Positions 42,272 through 53,283 are shown, counted from the first letter of the stretch. The stretch: 64,000 nucleotides of DNA from Nocardia pneumoniae NBRC 100136 (GCF_000308755.1 NZ_BAGF01000070.1:175785-239784), one strand, 5' to 3'. Notes: generated by a model from the sequence alone, not told the origin. A program made the numbers and translations.

Positions 42272-43777
42272 CTAACGACCGTCCACCCGGTCACTGTCCG
42301 GCAGGTCCGTCTCGACCACCTCGGCGTCGAGGATGTCGGCCGGGTGGCCGCCATGGTGCGCATCGCCTGTCTCGATCGCGGGCGGTTCGTCGACGAGTTC
42401 GGCGTCGAGTGCGTCTTCCAGCTCCGGCCTGTCGTAGTCGAGGGAGCGATCGTCGCGGTAGTCGTAGTAGTCGTCGTCCGCGTAGTAGTCGTCGTGGTCG
42501 GAGTCGGCGTAGTAGTCGTCTTCGTCGTCGTAGTCGTCGTACGAATCGGTGTAGTCGGCAGGTGGGACGCCGAACGGCACGAGGAACCAGCGTGCGAACA
42601 CCAGACCCGCGTAGCCGGGAATCGCGAGCCAGGCGAAGGTGACCAGCGTGAAGATCGGCAGATCCAGCCCGACCCGGCCGAACGTGCCGAGTTCACCGCC
42701 CGCCACCGCGCCGGCGACCGCCAACGCGAGCGACGCCAGCCCGGCAGAGCTGAGGGTCGCCCAGGGGCTGGTCATCTGGTCGGTGGAGGTACGGGCGCAA
42801 TCGAGCCCGCCGAGCACGCCGACCGCGGCCGGGACGAGCAACAGCACCGGCCACCATCCCTGCGCGGGCCCCGTCGGTACCGCGGCGAGCAGTGGAAAGG
42901 CCGGGATCGGGCCGCCGACCACCGAGAACACGCTGAACGAGGCGGCGCCGATATGCGCGCTGGAGCCGACCAGCACACCGACCGCGTGCACCACCAGGTT
43001 CGGCAGGTACAGCAGCGCGAGCAGGGTCAGTCCGATCACGCCCACGGCATTGCCCGCCGCCTGGTAGGTGTCGTCGACCCGCGAGACGTGCGCGAGGAAC
43101 GACACGACCACCACCGCGGTGGCGCAGCCCAGCAGGCGCAGGACCGACCGGCCCGCGCCGTACAGCCCGGAGACGGCCCAGTCGGGCACGGGCAGCAGCA
43201 CGAACAGCAGTCGCCGGATACCGATGGCGATACCGGTGACGGCGGCCAGCAGGTACAGCACCGCGACCCACCCGAACGCGGCGAGGGTGTTCGGCGGTTG
43301 CAGCGCGATGACACCCGACGCGTCTTCGGCGACGGCGAGGCAGACCGACGTGACCAGTAGCGGGCCGCCTACCGCCGCGCCGACGACCCACCCGAGATCG
43401 GCCTTGGTGCAGTCCGGTTCCACGGCCCGGGCGCATTCCCGCCCGGCCAGCCAGACCAGGAGTGCGGTCGGCAGCAGCGGAAGCAGGCCGAGGGAGGTCT
43501 TGCCGATCACCAGGGGAACCTGGTGCGCGCCCAACCAGCTGGCGGCGACCGCACCCGAGGCGCCCGCGAGATCACTGCCCGAGGTCAGCAGCGTGCCGAG
43601 CACGAGGACGGCGAAAGTGGTCAGCCCGAATGCGGCGGGACGGGCCGCGACCGAGACGAGCACCCTGGATCGCTCCGGCGTCAGCGACAGAAACCCCGCC
43701 TCGTCCGCATCGGGGTGCGACTGCGGCGCGCGCGACGCGACGGTTCGCCGCGTCGAGGGGGTTCTGGGGGAGCTCAT
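42272..43777 (-). CDS. perM: PerM-like divisome membrane protein (DUF6350)
   Basis: 501 aa. At least 10 hydrophobic helices from ~45 to ~410, then an acidic Asp/Tyr tail (DSYDDYDDEDDYYADSDHDD region, ~415-465). It sits directly before purN as perM does in mycobacteria, where it stabilises FtsB for division under stress (family knowledge). The tail is low complexity and its DNA is built of repeated GTAGTCGTC-type units. Confidence 0.85.
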   Translation of the reverse strand: MSSPRTPSTRRTVASRAPQSHPDADEAGFLSLTPERSRVLVSVAARPAAFGLTTFAVLVLGTLLTSGSDLAGASGAVAASWLGAHQVPLVIGKTSLGLLPLLPTALLVWLAGRECARAVEPDCTKADLGWVVGAAVGGPLLVTSVCLAVAEDASGVIALQPPNTLAAFGWVAVLYLLAAVTGIAIGIRRLLFVLLPVPDWAVSGLYGAGRSVLRLLGCATAVVVVSFLAHVSRVDDTYQAAGNAVGVIGLTLLALLYLPNLVVHAVGVLVGSSAHIGAASFSVFSVVGGPIPAFPLLAAVPTGPAQGWWPVLLLVPAAVGVLGGLDCARTSTDQMTSPWATLSSAGLASLALAVAGAVAGGELGTFGRVGLDLPIFTLVTFAWLAIPGYAGLVFARWFLVPFGVPPADYTDSYDDYDDEDDYYADSDHDDYYADDDYYDYRDDRSLDYDRPELEDALDAELVDEPPAIETGDAHHGGHPADILDAEVVETDLPDSDRVDGR

Positions 43778-43873
43778 GGCTTTTCAGCGTGGCAGCTTCC
43801 CCAGCGCGAGCGGGTCAGGCGCGCCGGGGAAGGATCCGCCACACTGCCGTCGCGCCGGGGAGGCGGCGCGATG

Positions 43874-44956
43874 TTACTTGTTGTTGTCGTCCGAGGGGCG
43901 GAAGGCCTGGGTGGCGTCGGAGGACGGATCGCCACCCTGCTCGCCGCCGAACGGCTTGCTCGGCTGGCTGGGTTGACTCGGCTGGCTCGGCTGCTGTCCG
44001 AAGCCCTGCGAGCCGTAGGGCGACTGCTGGCCGGACGGCTGCCCGCCGAAGTGCTGGGTCACGCTCTCGTCCGGGCGCGGCTGCGCGCCGTAGGGCGATC
44101 CCTGTTGCGGGGACGCGCCGTAAGCCGTGGTGGGCTGGCTCTGCCCGTAGGGCGACTGCGGCTGGCCGTAGGGCTGTCCCTGCTGGCCCTGGCCCTGCTG
44201 CCCTTGGCCGTAGCTCGGCTGGCTCTGCCCGTAGGGCGAAGGCTGCTGCGACGGGAACTGGGGCGGGGCGGACTGGCCGTAGCCGGACTGCCCGTACGGC
44301 CCGCTCGGTCCGTAACCGGGCTGCCCCGGCTGCCCCCCGAAGGACTGCTGCGCCTGCCCGAACGACGGCGGCTGCTGGCCGTAACCGGCCGGGCCGAAAC
44401 CACTCGGCGCGGCGGCCGGGCGCGGCGCGGGCGCCTTCACGATGCCCGCGTCGAACAGCGCAGCGGCGATCGCGACCGCGGTCTGCGCGAACGCGAGGAC
44501 CAGCAGGATGTACGCGCCCACCTTCAGCTCGCTGCCGTCACCGAAGTTGAACGACTGGAACAGCAGCGCGATGAAGCCCGCGGTCGAGGCCGCGGCGGCA
44601 GCGCCGATCCAGTTCTGCTTCGGCAGCAACGACAGCCCGGCGAGCAGGCCGCCGAGCAGCAGCAGTCCGAGCAGCGGCGAGCCGGACGCCACCTCGAACA
44701 GGTTGGCCGTCTCCGGCTCGCTGACCCGCCTGCCGCCGAGATCGATCGGCTTGCTGCCGAGGAACGGCAGGAAGCCGAGCAGGAAGTTGATCACGCCGAG
44801 CGCCGCTACGCCGACCACCAGGAAGAACGGCAGACCTTTGGCATCGGAACCGGTAGCGCTCGAACCTGAACTGGCGCCACCCGCGGCCGGGCTCTGGCTG
44901 GATGGCGCTGAGGGCGAGGGTGTGTTGTACCCGGAGCCCCCGGTCGGGTATGACAT
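43874..44956 (-). CDS. DUF5336 tetraspan membrane protein with Gln/Gly/Tyr-rich tail
   Basis: 360 aa. Ser/Gly-rich start, four membrane helices (~43-175; LPFFLVVGVAALGVINFLLG first, VGAYILLVLAFAQTAVAIAA last) and a ~180-residue disordered tail of repeating PYGQSQ/GYGQ units. It is the DUF5336 family, co-directional with perM, and matches its usual neighbour. Function is unknown; phase-separating or adhesive behaviour of the tail is speculation. Confidence 0.88.
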   Translation of the reverse strand: MSYPTGGSGYNTPSPSAPSSQSPAAGGASSGSSATGSDAKGLPFFLVVGVAALGVINFLLGFLPFLGSKPIDLGGRRVSEPETANLFEVASGSPLLGLLLLGGLLAGLSLLPKQNWIGAAAAASTAGFIALLFQSFNFGDGSELKVGAYILLVLAFAQTAVAIAAALFDAGIVKAPAPRPAAAPSGFGPAGYGQQPPSFGQAQQSFGGQPGQPGYGPSGPYGQSGYGQSAPPQFPSQQPSPYGQSQPSYGQGQQGQGQQGQPYGQPQSPYGQSQPTTAYGASPQQGSPYGAQPRPDESVTQHFGGQPSGQQSPYGSQGFGQQPSQPSQPSQPSKPFGGEQGGDPSSDATQAFRPSDDNNK

Positions 44957-45346
44957 GTCGTCGTCTCCTAAATCGAGTCGTTCATGGTCTTCACGGCTGG
45001 ATTACTTCTGACGCTACTGCACTGCCCGGCCCAGGTCACCCTGCGCCAATTGCCAGGACGAGCGAATCCGCCCGGGTCCCGGCAGGTCGCCGCACGCTTC
45101 GGGAGACGTGTCCGACCGCAGCCTCTAGCGAGACCACCGACCGCCTACCTGACTGTTGCCCGCGGTGGCTGTTTTCACACTGCCCTGTTCTCGAGCACGG
45201 GGAATCCACAAGGCCGGTGAACCGATCGTCCCGCTGCCTCGTGTCATGAGAAGGAAAGTGCACGAGCCCGGAGACCATCGGTTCCACACGTGGCCGGTCA
45301 GGACGCTCGGCTGCTGCCCAAGCCTGAGCCCATCGGCCACACATGA
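44957..45346. other. Intergenic region, no gene seen
   Basis: About 390 bp between the DUF5336 start and the sucD terminator. It should hold the DUF5336 promoter; no RNA gene or ORF is supported. Confidence 0.5.
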
Positions 45347-45383
45347 CGAAGGCCGCCCCCCGAATTCGGAGGCGGCCTTCGTG
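45347..45383 (-). terminator. Intrinsic terminator after sucD
   Basis: 12-bp stem ACGAAGGCCGCC / GGCGGCCTTCGT (45347-45358, 45372-45383) enclosing CCGAATTCGG; 14 bp beyond the sucD stop. Confidence 0.85.
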
Positions 45384-45397
45384 CGTGCTGGATCGGA

Positions 45398-46312
45398 TCA
45401 GGCGCTGATGCTGGCCTTCTCCAGGATCTCGCGGGCCAGCGCGGCGGTCTCGGACGGCGTCTTGCCGACCTTCACGCCCGCGGCCTCCAGCGCGTCCTTC
45501 TTCGCCTGGGCGGTGCCCGACGAACCGGACACGATGGCGCCCGCGTGGCCCATCGTCTTGCCCTCGGGGGCGGTGAAGCCGGCCACGTAGCCGACGACCG
45601 GCTTGGTGACGTTGGCCTTGATGTAGGCCGCGGCCCGCTCTTCGGCGTCGCCGCCGATCTCGCCGATCATCACGATCAGCTTGGTCTCCGGGTCCTTCTC
45701 GAACGCCTCGATGGCGTCGATGTGGGTGGTGCCGATGACCGGGTCGCCGCCGATGCCGATGGAGGTCGAGAAGCCGAAGTCACGCAGCTCGTACATCATC
45801 TGGTAGGTCAGCGTGCCGGACTTCGAGACCAGGCCGATCGGGCCCTTGCCGGTGATGTTGGCCGGGGTGATGCCGACCAGCGACTCGCCGGGGGTGATGA
45901 TGCCGGGGCAGTTCGGGCCGATAATCCGGGTCTTGGCGCCCTTCTCCACGTTGTAGGCCCACGCGTACGCCGTGTCCTGCACCGGGATGCCCTCGGTGAT
46001 GACCACCAGCAGCGGGATCTCCGCGTCGATGGCCTCGATGATGGCGTCCTTGGCGAACTTCGGCGGCACGAACGCGATGGACACGTCGGCGCCGGTCTCC
46101 TTGATGGCCTCGGCGACGGTGCCGAACACCGGCAGCTCGACCGCGTTGCCGTCCTTGTCGGTGTGCGCGACGGTGGTGCCCGCCTTGCGCGCGTTCACAC
46201 CGCCGACGATCTGGGTGCCCGCCTTCAGCATCAGGGCGGTGTGCTTGGTGCCCTCGCCGCCGGTGATGCCCTGGACGATGACCTTGGAGTCCTTGTTCAG
46301 GAAGATAGACAT
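45398..46312 (-). CDS. sucD: Succinyl-CoA synthetase alpha subunit
   Basis: 304 aa. CoA-binding Rossmann part (VIVQGITGGEGTKHTALMLK), GPNCPGIITPGE and the phospho-His loop GKTMGHAGAIVSGSSGTA. With SucC it makes succinate plus ATP/GTP in the TCA cycle. Starts 25 bp after sucC. Confidence 0.98.
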   Translation of the reverse strand: MSIFLNKDSKVIVQGITGGEGTKHTALMLKAGTQIVGGVNARKAGTTVAHTDKDGNAVELPVFGTVAEAIKETGADVSIAFVPPKFAKDAIIEAIDAEIPLLVVITEGIPVQDTAYAWAYNVEKGAKTRIIGPNCPGIITPGESLVGITPANITGKGPIGLVSKSGTLTYQMMYELRDFGFSTSIGIGGDPVIGTTHIDAIEAFEKDPETKLIVMIGEIGGDAEERAAAYIKANVTKPVVGYVAGFTAPEGKTMGHAGAIVSGSSGTAQAKKDALEAAGVKVGKTPSETAALAREILEKASISA

Positions 46313-46337
46313 TCTTTTCGTCCTTACTCGGCCGTCG

Positions 46338-47504
<1,167 letters not shown>

Positions 47505-47933
47505 GTACTCACCGTCTCGTCTGCGTTGTGATGACAACGTCTTTGTTGGCGGCCCGACGTCGGAAGCGGGTCGGGTCGGACTTTAACCAGTCACATGGAG
47601 GGCCAATCGGCCACGTACATCCTAAGTGGCGCAGGTCACGGACCGATGCCGCGCACCGGTAAAACCGCTGGCCAACACTACTGACGAGTAGGTCGCTGGC
47701 GACACGCCAGGTAGAGCCACGGAACCCGGAAGCGGGCGGCCTTCTACTACAACTTGTCGTCGACGAATCTCTCCGTCTTGCCCATATCGCGGTGAGATAT
47801 TCGCCGCGCCAGAAGTGATCAATCTCACATGTTTGTTACGGAATGTCCTCAGCGCTTGTGGGGGTGCAATCGTTTCGTTACCGTCATTGCGGTCGATGTC
47901 ACAACACGGTCACGACTAGGAGGACGGCAAGCT
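47505..47933. other. Divergent promoter region sucC / M23 peptidase
   Basis: About 430 bp without a supported gene; it contains a CRP-like operator and a run of AT-richer sequence up to the leader ORF. Confidence 0.55.
47814..47829. promoter_or_regulatory. CRP/GlxR-like operator
   Basis: AGTGATCAATCTCACA has the TGTGA-N6-TCACA form with one mismatch at the first base. It lies 310 bp from sucC and 105 bp before the leader ORF. Confidence 0.5.
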
Positions 47934-48047
47934 TTGACGCAGCACAGCGCTCCGCAGCCGGAGAGCCGCTCCGCATACGACCGATCGACGCCGCTGACCA
48001 GCGGATATTCGAGTTTTTCCCGCTTCACGATGTGGCACCGCGCATGA
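47934..48047 (+). CDS. Candidate leader peptide coupled to the M23 peptidase gene
   Basis: 37 codons from a TTG that follows AGGAGG with ten bases between: LTQHSAPQPESRSAYDRSTP and on, ending WHRA. Its TGA overlaps the ATG of the peptidase gene (ATGA), which itself has no ribosome site. This suggests translational coupling. The sequence has no features of a protein domain, and its existence as a peptide is an inference. Confidence 0.45.
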   Translation: MTQHSAPQPESRSAYDRSTPLTSGYSSFSRFTMWHRA

Positions 48048-49345
48048 ACCACCGCTCCACCTTCGCCTCCGATGATCGTCTGGGATCCGGACATCGTTAC
48101 CGCCAGGACGACGAGTCCTTCGGCGCGGCGAGCCAGTACCCGGGCACCCAGATCGACGGATACGGAGACCCCCGGTACGGCGCGCCCGCGCCGTACGACT
48201 ACCACGCGGCCGCGAGCCAGGATCCCGGTTTCGCCACCGATCACGCGTCGTTCGAGCCGCCGGTTCACGACGCGGGCTACGACCACGCGGCGTACGACCC
48301 CGCGGCGTACGACCCCGCGGCCTACCAGAGCACGGGCTACGACGAGCCCTGGGCCACGAACAACACCTGGTCCCAACAGGATTGGTCGCAGCAGGACTCG
48401 TGGTCCGACGGTGGCGCGTGGAACTCCGGCGACGCGTGGGCCGAAGAGCAGCCATGGGCGCCGGAAGCGAAGGAATGGGAGGACACCGGCTGCTGGGCCC
48501 CGGAGGAATCCTGGGCGTCGGAGACCGCCGAACCCGAGGGGACCGAAACCGGGACCGGCCTCCCGGCCGTGCCGACCGTGATCCCCGCCCGCCGCGCCGC
48601 GAACAAGCGCGGTGGCGCCCACCGGGTGCCCGCACCGCCCGCCGCCCTCAAGGGCCGCGCCGCGGTTGCCGCCGTCGCCGCGGGTGCGGTCGTCGCCGCC
48701 GGACAGGCCGCGTTCGCCGCGCCCGAGCAGCCGTCGCAGGCCGTCGACTACGAAGCCGCGGGGCAGATTCACGAGATCACCGCTCAGTCGATGAACGTGG
48801 CCGACCCCGGCGCCTCGACGGAATCACCACAGGTGCTGGCCGTTTCGTCGCCCGCCAACCTGGAGCAGTTCAACGACATCCTGCAGAAGGGCCAGAAGTA
48901 CGCGGAGGATCTCGCCGCCCAGGAGGCCGCGAAACTCCGCCCCCTGTTCACCAAGTTCTTCGCCGCGGGCACCTTCACCTCCGGCTTCGGCGCCCGATGG
49001 GGCGTGCAGCACCTCGGCATCGACATCGCGGGCCCGATCGGCACCCCGATCTACGCCGTCGCCGACGGCACCGTGATCGAGGCCGGCCCCGCCGCGGGGT
49101 TCGGCATGTGGGTTCGCCTGCTGCACGACGACGGCACCGTCACCATCTACGGTCACATCGACACCGCTACGGTGTCGCAGGGCCAGCGCGTGCTGGCCGG
49201 TGACCAGATCGCCACGATCGGCAATCGCGGGTTCTCCACGGGACCGCACTGCCACTTCGAGGTCTGGTTGAACGGCGTCGACAAGGTGGACCCGGTCCCC
49301 TGGCTGGCCACCCGCGGCATCAGCCTCGGCCCGATGCGCGACTGA
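48044..49345 (+). CDS. M23-family peptidase (LysM-less, with Trp/Tyr-rich N-terminal region)
   Basis: 433 aa from the ATG at 48044. The N-terminal ~190 residues are disordered and rich in Tyr, Trp, Asp and Glu, without a standard signal peptide at the start. A hydrophobic segment ending AAGQAAFAAPEQ (about residues 205-230) looks like a late signal anchor with AFA cleavage. The C-terminal domain is M23: VQHLGIDIAGPIGTPIYAVA (His and Asp zinc ligands) and TGPHCHFEVWLNG (HxH). It cleaves peptidoglycan cross-links or activates other hydrolases. Confidence 0.9.
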   Translation: MNHRSTFASDDRLGSGHRYRQDDESFGAASQYPGTQIDGYGDPRYGAPAPYDYHAAASQDPGFATDHASFEPPVHDAGYDHAAYDPAAYDPAAYQSTGYDEPWATNNTWSQQDWSQQDSWSDGGAWNSGDAWAEEQPWAPEAKEWEDTGCWAPEESWASETAEPEGTETGTGLPAVPTVIPARRAANKRGGAHRVPAPPAALKGRAAVAAVAAGAVVAAGQAAFAAPEQPSQAVDYEAAGQIHEITAQSMNVADPGASTESPQVLAVSSPANLEQFNDILQKGQKYAEDLAAQEAAKLRPLFTKFFAAGTFTSGFGARWGVQHLGIDIAGPIGTPIYAVADGTVIEAGPAAGFGMWVRLLHDDGTVTIYGHIDTATVSQGQRVLAGDQIATIGNRGFSTGPHCHFEVWLNGVDKVDPVPWLATRGISLGPMRD

Positions 49346-49424
49346 GCGACCCGCCCCACCGCACTGCGGACCCGAACACGGGTTTCGCGGTCAGTGCTGT
49401 CCGAATCGCCTGCGACGCGGACTT

Positions 49425-49850
49425 CTACGGCGCGGCGGCGATCGCGAGCCCGAGCAACGCGACCACTTTGGCGACCTCCAAGCCGATGTACCAGTAGTGG
49501 GCGTGCGAACGCGGCAGGTTCTCCCCTGCCAGAACGCGGTCGGCGCGGCGGGTCAGCGGCGGGCGCACCACCAGAATCTGGATGCCGAGCAGCGCCACGG
49601 CGACGCCGAGCCAGGACCAGGTGGCCGGACCGGGCGCGACGATCAGCGCGGCGACCACCAGCAGCGTGGCGAGCGCGGCCTCGACGATGTTCAACGCGCG
49701 AAACACCAAGCGGCCGATGCCGAGACCGAGCGGAAGCGTCACGCCGGGTGCGCGGAACTTCAACGGCGCTTCCAGGAACGAGATGGCCAGCACCATGCCC
49801 AGCCACAGCATGGGCAGAAACCACAGGAGGTGCTGCGCGACCGTGTCCAT
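49425..49850 (-). CDS. Small four-helix membrane protein
   Basis: 141 aa with four hydrophobic helices; conserved-looking SFLEAPLKFRAPGVTLPLGL and RSHAHYWYIGLEVAKVVALL. I do not name a family. Independent transcript between the M23 gene and the helicase. Ends with no clear terminator. Confidence 0.75.
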   Translation of the reverse strand: MDTVAQHLLWFLPMLWLGMVLAISFLEAPLKFRAPGVTLPLGLGIGRLVFRALNIVEAALATLLVVAALIVAPGPATWSWLGVAVALLGIQILVVRPPLTRRADRVLAGENLPRSHAHYWYIGLEVAKVVALLGLAIAAAP

Positions 49851-49940
49851 GCCGCGGACCCTACCGGCGCGGCGGCACCAGGGGCAGGGTCGAAAGGCCC
49901 TGCCGCACGGACCGGCCCCCGCTCGGCGCGGGCCGCACGC

Positions 49941-52532
49941 TCAGAGCTTGACCAGTGTTCGGCTGTACTGCGGGATCAGCCGGATCTTGCCCGCGGTGCC
50001 GAAATCTATCGTCACGGTGGCCAGCGGCCCGAAGCCCTCGGCGGCGATCACGCGGCCGAGACCGTATTTGTCGTCGCTGACCCGATCGCCCACGGCGAGC
50101 ACCAGATTCGTGTTGTTGCGCGTCGCGCCGCCGGGTGCTGGCCTGCGCGGCCCCCGGTCCCGCAAGCCCGGCCGTGGCTCCGACCAGCCGTCGCCGCGCG
50201 TCCAGTCCCGCTCCAACCCGTCGTCGTCACCGCCGCGCCGCCGGATACCCCTGGTCGCAGGCGATCCGGCGGGCTCGAGGCGGCGCCAATCGATGAGATG
50301 ACCCGGGATCTCTTGCAGGAAGCGTGATTCCGGATTGGAAACCGGCTGGCCCCAGCCGGAGCGCACCACCGCTCGCGTCACATACAGGCGCTGCCTCGCT
50401 CGGGTGATGCCGACGTAGGCGAGGCGGCGTTCCTCGGCCAGCTCGGTCGGATCGCCGAGCGCCCGCATGTGCGGGAACTGTCCGTCCTCCCAACCGGTTA
50501 CGAACACAACGGGGAACTCCAAGCCCTTGGCCGTGTGCAACGTCATCATCGTGACGACACCGGAGCCCTCGTCCGGAATCTGGTCGGTATCGGCCACCAG
50601 GGAAACCCGCTCCAGGAACGCGGCGAGCGAACCCGGGTCTGGCTCGCCTTCGCCCACTTCGGGCACCAGCCCCTCCTGCCGGGCCGCCTCGGCGTTGTTG
50701 TGCGCCTCGGAACTGAATTCCCGAGCGACACTGACCAATTCGTTCAGGTTGTCGAGCCGTGCGCCGTCCTGGGGATCGTCGGAGGCCTCCAGTTCGGCGC
50801 GATAACCGGTGCGCTCGAGCACCGCCTCGACGACATTGCCCACATCCGGAAAAGCGGACTCCGCGCGTTCGCCCGCCGCCCGGATCTCGTCGAGCAGGTC
50901 GAGGAAGCCCGCGATGGCCCGCTGCGCGCGGGTGTTCAGCAGCGCCACCTTCCCGTCCGCCGCGTCGCGCAGCGCGGCGGCGAAACCGATCCCGCGCTGT
51001 TCGGCGTGCACCGCCACACACGCTTCGGCTCGGTCGCCGATGCCGCGGCGGGGGGTGTTGAGGATGCGGCGCATGCTCACCGCGTCGTCCGGGTTCTCCA
51101 GCACGCGCAGGTAGGCGACGATGTCGCGCACCTCTTTGCGCTCGTAGAAGCGGACACCGCCGACCACCTTGTAGGGCAGCCCCATCCGGATGAAGATCTC
51201 TTCCAGCGCGCGCGAGTTGTTGTTGGTCCGGTAGAACACCGCGACGTCGCCGTAGTTGGCCTCGCCTTGGTCGACCAACCGGTCGATCTCGCGCGCCACG
51301 AACGACGCCTCGTCGTGCTCGTTGTCGGCGACGTAGCCGGTGATCAGATCGCCCTCGCCGGAATCGGTCCACAGCTTCTTCTCGCGCCGGTTCTCGTTGC
51401 GGGAGATCACCGCGTTGGCGGCGGAGAGGATGTGCTGCGTGGAGCGGTAGTTCTGCTCCAGGAGGATGGTTTCCGCATCGGGGAAATCGCGTTCGAACTC
51501 CTCGATATTGCGGATGGTCGCGCCACGGAAAGCGTAGATGGACTGGTCGGCGTCACCGACCACGCACAGTTCGCTCGGCGGGACACGGTCCTGCGGCAGG
51601 TCCGCTCCGTCGTCATCCTGGTGCCCGACCAGCTCACGCACCAGGACGTACTGCGCGTGGTTGGTGTCCTGGTACTCGTCCACCAGGACGTGCCGGAAAC
51701 GGCGCCGGTAGTACTCGGCGACCTGTGGATGGTTCTGCAGCAGCGCCACCGTCTCACCGATCAGGTCGTCGAAGTCCAGCGCGTTCGCCGAACGCAACCT
51801 GCGCTGGTATTCGGTGTAGACCCTGGCCACCAGGCCGGGCAGCTCGGCATCGTCGGATTCGGCGTCCGCGGTGGCCCGGGCCGGATCGATGAGCTCGTTC
51901 TTCAGATTCGAGATCGCGGTCGCGAGCAGGCGCGCCGAGTACTTCTTGGCGTCGATGTCCAGATCCCGGCTGATCATGGTGAGCAGGCGCCGGGAATCGT
52001 CGGCATCGTAGATCGAGAAATTCGAATTCAAGCCGGGCAGCAGCGCGGCCTGGGTACGCAGGATCCGGACGCAGCTGGAGTGGAACGTGGACACCCACAT
52101 GGCGTTCGCACGCGGGCCGACCAGCCCGCTCACCCGCTCCCGCATCTCCGCGGCGGCCTTGTTGGTGAAGGTGATGGCCAGCACCTGGCCGGGGGTCACT
52201 CCGCGCGCGGCGAGCAGATAGGCGATGCGACGGGTGAGGACGGCCGTCTTGCCCGACCCCGCGCCCGCCACGATCAGCAGGGGCGATCCGGTGTGCACAA
52301 CCGCGGCGCGCTGCTGCGGGTTGAGTCCGTCGAGCAGCCGTTCGGCCTCCTCGGCACGCCGCTTCTCGCGCTCGACCCGCTGCTGTTCGCGCTCGTCGTC
52401 CGTCAGCGGCGCCTGCGGCACGAGGGCATGCTGCGGCCGCTCCGCGTCGTTCCACGCGACCAGCGGTTTCGATGTCGGATCCGGGTGCACGACCCGACCC
52501 GTCTGCGTCTTGGGAGCCACCGTGATGTCCAT
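49941..52532 (-). CDS. pcrA: UvrD/PcrA-type DNA helicase
   Basis: 863 aa. Walker A AGAGSGKTAVLTRR (GAGSGKT 90-96), motif Ia TFTNKAAAEMRER, motif II VDEYQDTNHAQY, motif III VGDADQSIYAFRGA, motif V TAKGLEFPVVF, motif VI VGITRARQRLYVTR, and a C-terminal Tudor-like piece (GDRVSDDKYGLGRVIAAEG). Superfamily 1 helicase acting in nucleotide-excision repair and restart. Adjacent to chorismate mutase, divergent, as in mycobacteria. Confidence 0.98.
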   Translation of the reverse strand: MDITVAPKTQTGRVVHPDPTSKPLVAWNDAERPQHALVPQAPLTDDEREQQRVEREKRRAEEAERLLDGLNPQQRAAVVHTGSPLLIVAGAGSGKTAVLTRRIAYLLAARGVTPGQVLAITFTNKAAAEMRERVSGLVGPRANAMWVSTFHSSCVRILRTQAALLPGLNSNFSIYDADDSRRLLTMISRDLDIDAKKYSARLLATAISNLKNELIDPARATADAESDDAELPGLVARVYTEYQRRLRSANALDFDDLIGETVALLQNHPQVAEYYRRRFRHVLVDEYQDTNHAQYVLVRELVGHQDDDGADLPQDRVPPSELCVVGDADQSIYAFRGATIRNIEEFERDFPDAETILLEQNYRSTQHILSAANAVISRNENRREKKLWTDSGEGDLITGYVADNEHDEASFVAREIDRLVDQGEANYGDVAVFYRTNNNSRALEEIFIRMGLPYKVVGGVRFYERKEVRDIVAYLRVLENPDDAVSMRRILNTPRRGIGDRAEACVAVHAEQRGIGFAAALRDAADGKVALLNTRAQRAIAGFLDLLDEIRAAGERAESAFPDVGNVVEAVLERTGYRAELEASDDPQDGARLDNLNELVSVAREFSSEAHNNAEAARQEGLVPEVGEGEPDPGSLAAFLERVSLVADTDQIPDEGSGVVTMMTLHTAKGLEFPVVFVTGWEDGQFPHMRALGDPTELAEERRLAYVGITRARQRLYVTRAVVRSGWGQPVSNPESRFLQEIPGHLIDWRRLEPAGSPATRGIRRRGGDDDGLERDWTRGDGWSEPRPGLRDRGPRRPAPGGATRNNTNLVLAVGDRVSDDKYGLGRVIAAEGFGPLATVTIDFGTAGKIRLIPQYSRTLVKL

Positions 52533-52908
52533 CGCCCATCCACGCTACCGGCGGGCACCGACAGACCTGAAGCCCCGGGCGCTTCGGAATCCGTTCGGCA
52601 CCGGCTCGCAAACGGGATGATCCCCAGTCGTGGGAAGCCGCGGTGAAACGACCTGGGCTTCTCGGGCGATTCACAAATGTAGTCGTTTTGCATACCCCCC
52701 AGCCCGTGGCAGACTGGCGGAATGCTCAGCGCTCCCCCGATACCTCCGCTTCGGTTACCTGCCGGATGCCGGGATCGCGGAGCCTATGCCTGAGCGCACC
52801 GTCTGGGGGGACAATGCAAGGCCCCACCAGGTCTGTTTCACGGTGAAAGAACCGATCGGTAACGAGCCGAGCGCACGGTCCGATCCACGTTCTGACACGA
52901 GGAGATGA
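52533..52908. other. Divergent promoter region pcrA / chorismate mutase
   Basis: 376 bp with no supportable gene; it must hold both promoters. No operator is clear by eye. Confidence 0.5.
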
Positions 52909-53205
52909 ATGATGAGCACCCCTGCCACGACGACCGGGTCCGATGCCGCGCTGCCGCAGACCGAGGCCGAGATCGACAAGCTCCGCAAGGAGATCGATCG
53001 TCTCGACGCCGAGATTCTCGCCGCGATCAAGCGCCGGACGGAGATCTCCCGGATCATCGGCCGGACGCGGATGGCGTCGGGCGGGCCGCGCCTGGTGCAC
53101 AGTCGGGAAATGAAGGTGCTGGAGCGCTTCAGCGAGCTCGGCCAGGAAGGCCACACCCTCGCCATGCTGCTGCTTCGTCTGGGCCGCGGTCGCCTCGGCC
53201 ACTGA
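52909..53205 (+). CDS. Chorismate mutase (AroQ type)
   Basis: 98 aa. The family helix 1 is KLRKEIDRLDAEILAAIKRR (Arg and Lys active-site residues), followed by TEISRIIGRTRMASGGPRLV and a compact C-terminal helix LRLGRGRLGH. Converts chorismate to prephenate. This small cytoplasmic form is activated by DAHP synthase in mycobacteria (family knowledge). Two ATGs are adjacent; either could be used. Confidence 0.93.
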   Translation: MMSTPATTTGSDAALPQTEAEIDKLRKEIDRLDAEILAAIKRRTEISRIIGRTRMASGGPRLVHSREMKVLERFSELGQEGHTLAMLLLRLGRGRLGH

Positions 53206-53246
53206 GAACCACGCGGCGCGCTCGCAAGACCGCCGCATTCCACCAG

Positions 53247-53283
53247 GCCGCCCCGGGTGGGCACACCCCGGGGCGGTCGTTTC
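53247..53283 (+). terminator. Intrinsic terminator after chorismate mutase
   Basis: Stem CCGCCCCGGG / CCCGGGGCGG (53248-53257, 53267-53276) followed by TCGTTTC. Confidence 0.8.

Noticed and set aside
47830..48040. Possible ydaO-type riboswitch before the M23 gene
   Set aside because: I could not find the expected conserved loops by eye; the leader ORF explains the region better. A covariance search would be decisive.
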